Part shown: positions 24,869 to 32,888 of the stretch, one piece after another
Numbering within the stretch: position 1 is the first letter of the stretch
Layout of the letters: each line of letters starts with the position of its first letter
Source of the DNA: Actinoplanes sandaracinus
GTDB lineage: Bacteria; Actinomycetota; Actinomycetes; Mycobacteriales; Micromonosporaceae
DNA: 64,000 bases
NCBI RefSeq assembly: GCF_030009775.1
Contig: NZ_JASCTH010000014.1
Location: 70,343-134,342 of the forward strand
Direction: 5' to 3'
The notes under the pieces: model-generated
Databases searched by the model: none
What the model was told of the DNA's origin: nothing
What the model saw: the letters and a program-made list of their open reading frames with translations, nothing else
Made by a program: the position numbers and the translations under genes

Positions 24869-26995
24869 TCAGGCCGCGGGCAGCGACGAGACCGGCCGGG
24901 CGTCACCGAGGACCGGGTCGACCTCGTACATCCGGGCCTCGGCCAGGTCGAAGTACATCCCGGCGAGACGGAGACGGCCGGCGGCCTCGGCCGCCCGCAC
25001 CGTGGGCGAGGTACGCAGGTTCGCGAGCTGCTGGACCACGTTGTCGGCGCAGCAGCGTTCCTCGTCGGTGACGTCGCTGAACCGCACCCCGGAGAGGGCC
25101 AGCCATGCGCCGAGCGCCGAGCCGGCCCCGGCGGCGTCGTTCATCAGGGCCCGGACGGCGCCGCAGCCGGAGTGGCCGCAGACGGTGATGGTGGTGACGC
25201 CGAGGATGTTCACCGCGTACTCGACGGCGGCGCTGACCGAGGTGTCGCCCGAGGCGTGCGGCGGGACGATGTTGCCGATGTTGCGCACGCAGAACAGGTC
25301 GCCCGGGCCACTCGCGGTGATCAGGTTGGGGACCACGCGGGAGTCGGCGCAGGTGATGAAGAGCTGCTGCGGGCTCTGGCCGTCACGGGCCAGGTCGGCC
25401 AGGTGCGGGCGGACCAGCGGGGCCACGCTGCGTTCGAACTCGGCGATCCCGGCCTCCATCGCGCCCCGGCGCTGCTGGTCCATGTCTTGCCAGCGAGACC
25501 AGGAGCCGAGCAGCCGCGGGGTGCGCTTGCCGCCGCCGAGCCGGCCCGACGTGGCCTGGTGGAACCAGGAGTCGTGCACCTCCCGGATCCGCACCGCGCC
25601 GCCGGTCCGCTCGTAGCCCTCCCGCCAGTCCCGGATCGTCTCGAACGCCCCGTGGTCCAGGTAGTCCAGGTGCAGCTCGACGTCGATCTCGGCGCCCGGC
25701 GGCAGAGCGCCGAGTTCCCGGCTGAGGCGGGCCGACTCGACGAACGACAGGGTCCCGTTGATGGTGACCAGCCACTCGCCGGGGGCACGCTCGACCCGGC
25801 GGATGTCCGACCGGGCGAGCCGGCCCAGGATCAGGACCGCCGCCGTGATCATGCCGAGGGCGACGCCGGTGAGCAGGTCGGTGAAGACCACGCCGAGCGC
25901 CGTGACCAGATAGGTGGGCAGTTCCCGGTGCCGGGCGTAGGTGCGGATCTGGGCCAGGCTGACCAGCCGCAGGCCGACGACGATCAGCACGGCGGCGAGC
26001 ACCGCCATCGGGATGGCCTCCAGCAGCCCGGCACAGAGCAGCACGAACCCCGCGATCCACACGCCGTGCAGGATCGCCGACGCCCTGGTCCGGGCGCCGG
26101 CCGCCACGTTGGCCGAGCTGCGCACGATCACGCCGGTCACCGGCAGGCCGCCGAGCAGGCCGGACGTGGTGTTGGCGACGCCCTGGCCGACGAGTTCCCG
26201 GTTCAGGTCGGCGCGCGGCCCGTCGTGCAGCCGGTCGACGGCGACCGCGGAGAGCAGTGATTCGACGCTGGCGACCAGGGCGATGGTCAGCACCGCGACG
26301 GCGATCTCGCGAAGTGGCGCGTCCGGCCAGGCGGGCCGGATCAGGTTCGCGAGGGGCTCGCCGGGAAGCCGCACGCGTTCCACATCGGCGTCGACGGCGG
26401 CGGCGAGCGCGGTCACCGAGACCACGGCGACCAGGGCGGCGGGCAGCAACGAGACCTTCACGATGCGGGGCCACAGCACCAGCACCGCGACGGTGAGGGC
26501 GCCGAGCAGGGCGGCCGCGCCGTGGTGGGCGGCGATCTGGCCGGGCAGGTCGACGAGGTTGCGCCAGGCGGAACTCTGCGGCGCCCCGCCGAGCATCACG
26601 TGGACCTGGCTGAGCGCGATGACCACGCCGATGCCGGCGAGCATGCCGTGCACCACGGCCGGCGACAGGGCGAGAGCGGCACGGCCGAGGCGGGACACGC
26701 CGAGGAGGATCTGGACTCCCCCGGCGACCGCGACGATCGCGGCGGTGCCGGCGAACCCGAAGTCGGCGACGGTCCCGGCGACGATCACGGTGAGACCGGC
26801 AGCAGGGCCGCTGACCTGCAGCGGGGCGCCGCCGAGCGATCCGGCGACGATGCCGCCGATCACGGCCGCGACCAGGCCGGCGAGCAGGGGCGCACCCGAT
26901 GCCGCGGCGATGCCGAGGGAGAGCGGGATGGCGATCAGGAATACGACGATGGACGCCGGCAAGTCCCGGCGCAAAAACTGCGTCAAGTCGGACAT
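24869..26995 (-). CDS. SulP-family anion transporter fused to beta-carbonic anhydrase
   Basis: A 708-residue membrane fusion protein. Residues 1 to about 410 form a SulP transporter (RRDLPASIVVFLIAIPLSLG; SGLLGGLPVTGVIVRSSANV). A STAS-like segment follows (WLVTINGTLSFVESARL). The last 190 residues are a beta-carbonic anhydrase with zinc ligands in CADSRVV (about residue 549) and CGHSGCGAVRAL (about 607). The arrangement suggests bicarbonate uptake coupled to CO2/bicarbonate interconversion at the inner face of the membrane. The start MSDLTQFLRRDLP is chosen because it matches the family N-terminus; a longer frame upstream has no support. Such fusions are known in other bacteria; the transported ion here is inferred. 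Confidence 0.94.
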   Translation of the reverse strand: MSDLTQFLRRDLPASIVVFLIAIPLSLGIAAASGAPLLAGLVAAVIGGIVAGSLGGAPLQVSGPAAGLTVIVAGTVADFGFAGTAAIVAVAGGVQILLGVSRLGRAALALSPAVVHGMLAGIGVVIALSQVHVMLGGAPQSSAWRNLVDLPGQIAAHHGAAALLGALTVAVLVLWPRIVKVSLLPAALVAVVSVTALAAAVDADVERVRLPGEPLANLIRPAWPDAPLREIAVAVLTIALVASVESLLSAVAVDRLHDGPRADLNRELVGQGVANTTSGLLGGLPVTGVIVRSSANVAAGARTRASAILHGVWIAGFVLLCAGLLEAIPMAVLAAVLIVVGLRLVSLAQIRTYARHRELPTYLVTALGVVFTDLLTGVALGMITAAVLILGRLARSDIRRVERAPGEWLVTINGTLSFVESARLSRELGALPPGAEIDVELHLDYLDHGAFETIRDWREGYERTGGAVRIREVHDSWFHQATSGRLGGGKRTPRLLGSWSRWQDMDQQRRGAMEAGIAEFERSVAPLVRPHLADLARDGQSPQQLFITCADSRVVPNLITASGPGDLFCVRNIGNIVPPHASGDTSVSAAVEYAVNILGVTTITVCGHSGCGAVRALMNDAAGAGSALGAWLALSGVRFSDVTDEERCCADNVVQQLANLRTSPTVRAAEAAGRLRLAGMYFDLAEARMYEVDPVLGDARPVSSLPAA

Positions 26996-27170
26996 TTCGG
27001 CAATGTACCCAATGAGGGTTAACGGGTGATTACGGAAATGCTCCTTACCGTCAAGGCACAGCAAACCGCCACCTGGCACTCAGCCAGGCGGCGGCAGGCC
27101 ACCGGCCCACGAAGGCCAGGCGGCGGATAAGGAGCCGGCCGACCGGGAGCCGGACGGCGGGCGAACAGCT

Positions 27171-27225
27171 GGCCGTCTCTGAGCGCTGCTTCGCGAAGCC
27201 GGAGGCAGCGCTCGGAGACGGCCGG
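27171..27225 (-). terminator. Long hairpin downstream of the epimerase gene
   Basis: GGCCGTCTCTGAGCGCTGC (27171-27189) pairs with GCAGCGCTCGGAGACGGCC (27206-27224) with one mismatch; the middle TTCGCGAAGC can extend the fold. It lies just after the stop of the leftward epimerase gene. There is no U run. Likely terminator or mRNA stabiliser. Confidence 0.65.
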
Positions 27226-27228
27226 GGT

Positions 27229-28299
27229 TCAGGCCTTCCAGCGTTCGTTGTTCGACTCGTAGATCTCGCGCAGGATCGCCGGCACGTCGTAGGTCAGCTT
27301 CCAGTCCGGGTAGTGCTCCTCGAACCGCGCCGTGCTGCTGATCCACCACTGGTGGTCGCCGGCCCGGTTCTGGTCGACGTACTCGGTACGGGCCTCCAGG
27401 CCGGTGATCTCCGAAGCGATCTTGAACGCCTCGATGTGGCTGCAGTTGGAGAACCGGCCGCCGCCCATGTTGTAGATCTCAGCGACCCGGGGCGCGCGGT
27501 GGAACGCCTCGAACGCCGTGATCAGGTCGTGCGAGTGGATGGCGTCGCGGACCATCTTGCCCTTGTAGCCGAAGATCTTGTAGGTCCGCTGTTCCATGAC
27601 GCAGCGCATCACGTACGCCAGGAAGCCGTGCAGCTCAGCGGCGGAGTGACCCGGACCGGTCAGCGTGCCGCCGCGGAACACCGCCGTCGGCATGTCGAAG
27701 TAGCGGCCGTACTCCTGGACCATGATGTCGGCCGCGACCTTCGAGGCGCCGAAGACCGAGTGCATGCTGCTGTCGATCGACATGGTCTCGTCGATGCCGC
27801 CGTACCACCGGTGATCCTCGGGGAGTTCCCAGCGCGTCTCGTGCTCGACCAGCGGCAGTGAGTTCGGCGTGTCGCCGTACACCTTGTTGGTCGAGGTGAA
27901 GATGAACGGCGCGTCGATCGCGTGCCGCCGGGTCGCCTCCAACATGTTGATCGTGCCGACCGCGTTGACGTCGAAGTCGGTGAACGGCTCACGGGCGGCC
28001 CAGTCGTGGCTGGGCTGGGCGGCGGCGTGGATCACCAGGCCGACGTTCGAGCCGAGATCGGTGAAGAGCTTGTCCAGCCCGTCCCGGTCCCGGATGTCGA
28101 GGCTGTGGTGGGTGTAGCGGTCGCCGACCTCTTTGACCAGCTTCTGCAGGTTCCACTGGGTGGAGCCGTCGGCGCCGAAGAAATAGCCGCGCATGTCGTT
28201 GTCGACGCCGACCACATCCATGCCGAGGGCGGCGAAGTGCCGGACCGCCTCCGATCCGATGAGACCGGCCGACCCGGTGATGACGACGACGCTGCTCAT
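27229..28299 (-). CDS. NAD-dependent epimerase/dehydratase (CDP-paratose 2-epimerase-like)
   Basis: A 356-residue extended short-chain dehydrogenase/reductase. The NAD-binding motif is [13 protein letters not shown] (residues 7-19), with [10 protein letters not shown] carrying the active-site Thr/Ser. The usual YxxxK reads FGASK in [20 protein letters not shown], so the catalytic Tyr position is Phe; from memory this form recurs in close relatives, but I cannot check. [12 protein letters not shown] and [17 protein letters not shown] are typical of the CDP-paratose/tyvelose epimerase branch. The start is supported by CCGGAGGT seven bases upstream. It is divergent from the ATP-grasp ligase gene. 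The substrate is a nucleotide sugar, identity unknown. Confidence 0.92.
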   Translation of the reverse strand: MSSVVVITGSAGLIGSEAVRHFAALGMDVVGVDNDMRGYFFGADGSTQWNLQKLVKEVGDRYTHHSLDIRDRDGLDKLFTDLGSNVGLVIHAAAQPSHDWAAREPFTDFDVNAVGTINMLEATRRHAIDAPFIFTSTNKVYGDTPNSLPLVEHETRWELPEDHRWYGGIDETMSIDSSMHSVFGASKVAADIMVQEYGRYFDMPTAVFRGGTLTGPGHSAAELHGFLAYVMRCVMEQRTYKIFGYKGKMVRDAIHSHDLITAFEAFHRAPRVAEIYNMGGGRFSNCSHIEAFKIASEITGLEARTEYVDQNRAGDHQWWISSTARFEEHYPDWKLTYDVPAILREIYESNNERWKA

Positions 28300-28492
28300 A
28301 CTGACCTCCGGTTGTCGGGCGTCACCGGGCGAGACTACCGGTGAGCTGGACCAGTCTGGCCGCCCGGTCGGCAGTGTCGTGATCGTCATGCTTGACCGTG
28401 GCACGAAATGGGCACGTCACCAATTCGCCACATCCGATGGGGAGGCTCCGACGGATACCGGCGGTTTCATGACGAGTTCAAGGACGGTCGCG

Positions 28493-31084
28493 ATGACAGA
28501 GTCACTCCAGGCGGAACACCACCTGTCCCTCGGCCGGGCAGCACTGACTCTCGGGGTGGAGGAGGAACTCCACGTCGTCGATCTCGGAACGCGGGAGCTC
28601 GTACCCCGCGCTCCGGAGATCCTGGACCGGCTGGACGCCGCGCACTTCTCGGCGGAGCTGCACCGGTCGGTGGTGGAGACGAACACCCCGGTCAGCGGCA
28701 CCCTGGACGATCTGCGGACCGGGATCACACAGCGGCGCCGGGAGGCGATCGCCGTCGCCGAGTCGCTGGGGCTGGGCCTGGTCGCGGCCGGCACCGTTCC
28801 GCTGGTCGATCTGGACGCGCTGCCGGTCACCCCGACCTCGCGGTACCAGCGGATGCTGCACGAGTACCAGATGCTCGTCCGCGAGCAGCTGATCTGCGGC
28901 ACCCAGGTGCACGTCGGGGTTCCCGACCGGGACGAGGCGGTCGCGGTCGCCCAGCGGGTGACGCCGGTGCTGCCGGTGCTGCTCGCTCTCTCCACCAGCT
29001 CGCCGTACTGGATGGGCGAGGACTCCGGGTACGCCAGTGTCCGCTCGCTGGTCTGGATGCGCTGGCCGACCGCCGGCGACAGCGGCCAGCTGCACTCGGC
29101 CGAGGAGCACGAGGCGCTGGTCAGTGACCTGATCGCGTCCGGCACGATCAGCGACCCGAAGATGGTCTACTTCGACGTCCGGCCGTCCGCGCACGTGCCC
29201 ACGGTGGAGCTGCGGGTCACCGACTCCAGCCCCGACACCGAGACGATCGTGCTGCTCGCCGGGATCTTCCGTGGCCTGGTGCTGCGCGCCCAGCAGGACC
29301 ACCGGGCCGGCGTTCCCCTGCCCCGGCCGAGGCCGCCGCTGCACCGCGCCGCGATGTGGCGGGCCGCCCGGTCCGGCCTGGAAGGCGACCTGCTGGACCT
29401 GCCCCGCTCCCCGGTTCCGGTGCCGGCCGCCGTCGCGGTCGAGCGCTTGGTCGGCGAACTGCGGCCGCAGTTGGAGGAGCTGGGCGACTGGGACCAGGTC
29501 TTCGACCTGACCGTGCGGGCGCTGAGCCGGGGCAGTTCGGCCGCTCGCCAGCGCCGGGCGCTGGCCCGGCGCGGCCGGCTCTCCGACGTGGTGGACCTGC
29601 TGGTGACGGACACCCGGGGCGGGGTCACCGAGACCGGTCCGGCGGGCGTTCCGGCGCCGGCCCTGATCGAGGCGTACGCCGCCGACGGCGACGAGGCGTT
29701 CTTGAATGTGCCCGGCCCGGAGGGCCGGGTGGCGCCCGCCTACACCGGGATCCTGCCGGTGCTGACCTCGCTCGGCGCGACCGGCCTGCGGCAGCGGGAG
29801 GACGCCCGCGACGACGAGCAGCGGGCCCGCGGCATCACGTTCAGCGTGGCCGGCGAGGCCGCCACCCGGCTGTTCCCGTTCGACCTGGTACCCCGGGTGG
29901 TCCCCGCCGCCGACTGGAAGCGGCTGCAGGGCGGCCTGATCCAGCGGGTCCGGGCGCTGGACGCGTTCCTCAACGACGTCTACGGCGATCGGCAGGTGGT
30001 GGCCGACGGCGTCATCCCGGAGTGGGTCGTCAACGGCTCCCCCGAACTGCGGGCCAGCGGCGCCCTGATCAGCCGGCCCGCGGTGCGCACCCAGGTGGCC
30101 GGCGTCGACCTGGTCCGGGACGGGGCGGGCGACTGGTGCGTGCTGGAGGACAACCTGCGGGTGCCGTCCGGGATCGCGTACGCCATGCAGAACCGCCGTC
30201 TCACCTGGAGCGTCCTGCCCGAGTTGCCCCGTCCGGCGGCGCTGATCTCGGTGGAGGAGACTCCGCGCCTGCTCAAGACCGCCCTGCTGGAGGCGGCCGG
30301 CCCGGCCGCCGGTGACGATCCGGCGCTGGTCGTGCTCAGTCAGGGCCCGGACGACTCGGCCTGGTTCGAGCACCGGATGCTCGCCGAGGCGATGGGCGTG
30401 CCGCTGGTCCGCAGCACCGAACTGTTCGTCGACGAGCGCCGGGTGTGGCGTCTCAAGGACGGGCACCGGCACCCGGTCGACATCATCTACCTGCGGATGG
30501 GCGAGGACAGCCTGGTCCACTCCCCCGGCGCGGACGGCATGCCGCTCGGCCCCAGCCTGGTGGCCGCGTTGCACGCGGACACCGTGGTGCTGGCCAACGC
30601 GCTGGGCAACGGCATCGCCGACGACAAGTCGGTGTACGCCTTCGTGCCCCGCATGATCGAGTACTACCTGGGCGAGAAGCCGCTTCTCGCCGACGTGCCC
30701 ACCTATCTGTGCGGCATCCCGGAGCAGCGCGCCGAGGTGCTGCGCCGCCTCGACGAGCTGGTCTGCAAGCCGGTCGACGGTTACGGCGGCGACCGGATCG
30801 TGATCGGCTCCCACGCGACCGCGGAGGAGCTGGCGGCGCTGCGGCGGCAGATCAAGGCGGCGCCGCACCGGTGGGTGGCCCAGGAGATCGTCGACCTGTC
30901 GACGCATCCGGTCTTCGACGGGCACCGGCTCGCCCCGCGGCACGTCGACCTGCGCGCGTTCATCTTCACCGGGCGGCAATCGGTGGTGGCGCCGGCCGCG
31001 CTCACCCGGGTCGCGCCCGCCGGAAGCATGATCGTCAACTCCTCGCGGGGTGGCGGCTCCAAGGACACCTGGTTGCTCGGCTGA
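28493..31084 (+). CDS. Carboxylate-amine ligase (GCS2) fused to circularly permuted ATP-grasp ligase
   Basis: An 863-residue two-enzyme fusion. Residues 1 to about 370 form a glutamate-cysteine-ligase type 2 (YbdK-like) domain with LGVEEELHVVD, ICGTQVHVGVPDRDEA and VELRVTDSSPDTET. Residues from about 410 form a circularly permuted ATP-grasp domain (DUF404/407 type) with FLNDVYGDRQVV, CVLEDNLRVPSGIAYAMQNR, VSVYAFVPRMIEYY-like SVYAFVPRMIEYYLGEKP, and KPVDGYGGDRIVIG. Both halves are predicted to form amide bonds using ATP. The start is the ATG after AAGGAC; an in-frame ATG at 28469 is possible. The next gene, an amidotransferase, begins 31 bp later after a strong ribosome site. The product is unknown; a short modified peptide is the simplest inference. 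Confidence 0.93.
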   Translation: MTESLQAEHHLSLGRAALTLGVEEELHVVDLGTRELVPRAPEILDRLDAAHFSAELHRSVVETNTPVSGTLDDLRTGITQRRREAIAVAESLGLGLVAAGTVPLVDLDALPVTPTSRYQRMLHEYQMLVREQLICGTQVHVGVPDRDEAVAVAQRVTPVLPVLLALSTSSPYWMGEDSGYASVRSLVWMRWPTAGDSGQLHSAEEHEALVSDLIASGTISDPKMVYFDVRPSAHVPTVELRVTDSSPDTETIVLLAGIFRGLVLRAQQDHRAGVPLPRPRPPLHRAAMWRAARSGLEGDLLDLPRSPVPVPAAVAVERLVGELRPQLEELGDWDQVFDLTVRALSRGSSAARQRRALARRGRLSDVVDLLVTDTRGGVTETGPAGVPAPALIEAYAADGDEAFLNVPGPEGRVAPAYTGILPVLTSLGATGLRQREDARDDEQRARGITFSVAGEAATRLFPFDLVPRVVPAADWKRLQGGLIQRVRALDAFLNDVYGDRQVVADGVIPEWVVNGSPELRASGALISRPAVRTQVAGVDLVRDGAGDWCVLEDNLRVPSGIAYAMQNRRLTWSVLPELPRPAALISVEETPRLLKTALLEAAGPAAGDDPALVVLSQGPDDSAWFEHRMLAEAMGVPLVRSTELFVDERRVWRLKDGHRHPVDIIYLRMGEDSLVHSPGADGMPLGPSLVAALHADTVVLANALGNGIADDKSVYAFVPRMIEYYLGEKPLLADVPTYLCGIPEQRAEVLRRLDELVCKPVDGYGGDRIVIGSHATAEELAALRRQIKAAPHRWVAQEIVDLSTHPVFDGHRLAPRHVDLRAFIFTGRQSVVAPAALTRVAPAGSMIVNSSRGGGSKDTWLLG

Positions 31085-31115
31085 GCATTCTCAACCCCCT
31101 AGGGAGGAGTTCCAC

Positions 31116-32888
31116 ATGTGCGGAATCGCCGGAGAGATCTGTTACGGCGACCGGCCCGCGGACACCGAGGCGATCCGGAGGATGCTCCCGTGTCTGGAGT
31201 CGCGAGGACCCGACGGTGACGGATTGTGGGACCGAGGGAGGATCGCTTTCGGTCATCGGCGCCTGAAGATCATCGACCTGTCGGAGGCCGGCGCCCAGCC
31301 GATGACCGACGAGCGGCTGGGCCTGACCGTCGTCTTCAACGGGTGTGTCTACAACTATCAGGAGCTGCGCGAGGAGCTTCAGAAGAGCGGCTACACGTTC
31401 TTCTCGACGTCGGACACCGAGGTGATCCTCAAGGCGTACCACCGCTGGGGCGCCGACTGCGTCACGCGTTTCCTCGGCATGTTCGCCTTCGCGGTCGCCG
31501 AGCACGAGACCGGGACGGTCACCCTGGCCCGGGACCGGCTCGGGATCAAGCCGCTCTACCTGGCCGAGTCGCCGGGACGGCTGCGGTTCGCCTCGACGCT
31601 GCCGGCCCTGCTGGCGGCGGGCGGGGTGGACACCACCATCGACAAGGTGGCGTTGCAGCACTACATGACGTTCCACTCGGTGGTCCCGGCGCCCCGCACG
31701 ATCCTCTCCGGGGTGCGGAAACTGCCGCCGGCCACGGTACGGGTGATCCAGGCCGACGGGACGTCGAGTGAACGGGTGTACTGGGAGGCGTCGTTCACCC
31801 GTACCGTCGCCGCCTCGGACCGTGAGTGGGCCGAAGCGGTGCGGGACAAGCTCAAGCAGGCGGTGCGGCGGCGGATGGTCGCCGACGTGCCGGTCGGCGT
31901 GCTGCTCTCCGGCGGCCTGGACTCCAGTTTCATCGTCGCCCTGCTCGCCGAACAGGGACAGACCGGGCTGACCACGTTCAGCATCGGGTTCGATGCCGGC
32001 GGTGGCGAGAGCGGCGACGAGTTCGAGTTCTCGGATCTGGTCGCCAAGCAGTTCGGCACCGAGCACCATCAGATCAGGATCGGTCAGGAGCGGTTCCTGC
32101 CGGCGGTGCAGCGAACCGTGACGGCGATGAGCGAGCCGATGGTGAGCCACGACTGCATCGCGTTCAACCTGCTCAGCGAAGATGTGGCGAAGCAGGTCAA
32201 GGTCGTACAATCAGGGCAAGGCGCGGATGAGATCTTCGCCGGATACAGCTGGTACCCACCCCTCGCCGGCGTCCCCCGGGAGCAGGCCGCCGAGGCCTAT
32301 GCGAAGGAGTTCTTCGACCGGCCGCACAGCGACCTGACCCGGCAACTCAACCCGGAGTGGCTGGTCGGCCAGGACGTCAGCCGCGCCTTCGTGGAGGAGA
32401 GTTTCGGCCGGGCCGGAGCCACCACCGCCGTCGATGCCGCGCTGCGCCTCGACTCCCAGGTGATGCTCGTGGACGACCCGGTCAAACGAGTCGACAACAT
32501 GACTATGGCGTGGGGGCTGGAGGCACGCGTACCGTTCCTGGATCACGAGCTGGTGGAGATCGCGGCGGCCTGCCCGCCCGAGCTGAAACTGGCCCGCGAC
32601 GGCAAGGGAGTGCTCAAGGACGCGGCCCGCGGGCTGGTCCCGGACGAGGTCATCGACCGGCCGAAAGGCTATTTCCCGGTGCCCGGCATCCGGTACCTGG
32701 AAGGCCCGGTGCTCGACCTCGTCCGCGACGCGCTGCACGCGCCGGCGGCCCGGCAACGGGCGCTGTTCCGGCCGGAGTACGTCGAGGCGCTCCTGGCCGA
32801 CCCGAACACCCCGCGCACCACGCTCGGGGCGAACCAGTTGTGGCAACTCGCACTGCTGGAGATGTGGTTGCAGAACCTCAAGCTGTGA
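31116..32888 (+). CDS. Asparagine synthetase-family amidotransferase (N-acetylglutaminylglutamine amidotransferase-like)
   Basis: A 590-residue class II glutamine amidotransferase/asparagine synthetase. Cys2 in MCGIAGEICYG is the glutaminase nucleophile, with CLESRGPDGDG and VFNGCVYNYQELR in the same domain. The synthetase domain has the PP-loop VLLSGGLDSSFIVALL (about residues 263-278) and SGQGADEIFAGYSWY. The sequence resembles the branch that amidates N-acetylglutaminylglutamine to the osmolyte NAGGN more than true asparagine synthetase, judging from SQVMLVDDPVKRVDNMTMAW and neighbouring genes. GGGAGGAG precedes the ATG. It is followed by a peptidase whose GTG overlaps this stop. It probably amidates the product of the upstream fused ligase, which is inference. 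Confidence 0.93.
   Translation: MCGIAGEICYGDRPADTEAIRRMLPCLESRGPDGDGLWDRGRIAFGHRRLKIIDLSEAGAQPMTDERLGLTVVFNGCVYNYQELREELQKSGYTFFSTSDTEVILKAYHRWGADCVTRFLGMFAFAVAEHETGTVTLARDRLGIKPLYLAESPGRLRFASTLPALLAAGGVDTTIDKVALQHYMTFHSVVPAPRTILSGVRKLPPATVRVIQADGTSSERVYWEASFTRTVAASDREWAEAVRDKLKQAVRRRMVADVPVGVLLSGGLDSSFIVALLAEQGQTGLTTFSIGFDAGGGESGDEFEFSDLVAKQFGTEHHQIRIGQERFLPAVQRTVTAMSEPMVSHDCIAFNLLSEDVAKQVKVVQSGQGADEIFAGYSWYPPLAGVPREQAAEAYAKEFFDRPHSDLTRQLNPEWLVGQDVSRAFVEESFGRAGATTAVDAALRLDSQVMLVDDPVKRVDNMTMAWGLEARVPFLDHELVEIAAACPPELKLARDGKGVLKDAARGLVPDEVIDRPKGYFPVPGIRYLEGPVLDLVRDALHAPAARQRALFRPEYVEALLADPNTPRTTLGANQLWQLALLEMWLQNLKL

Noticed and set aside
24860-26260. A 466-codon plus-strand frame under the SulP-carbonic anhydrase gene
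   Set aside because: Antisense to a gene with clear zinc-site and transporter motifs; the product is compositionally biased and has no family features.
28502-30979. An 825-codon minus-strand frame
   Set aside because: It mirrors the GCS2/ATP-grasp gene, whose motifs on the plus strand are unambiguous. Long antisense frames are common at this GC content.
31116-32888. Ordinary asparagine synthetase (asnB)
   Set aside because: The fold is the same, but the operon with an ATP-grasp ligase and a peptidase, and the resemblance to NAGGN-type amidotransferases, make a housekeeping role less likely. I therefore gave no gene symbol.
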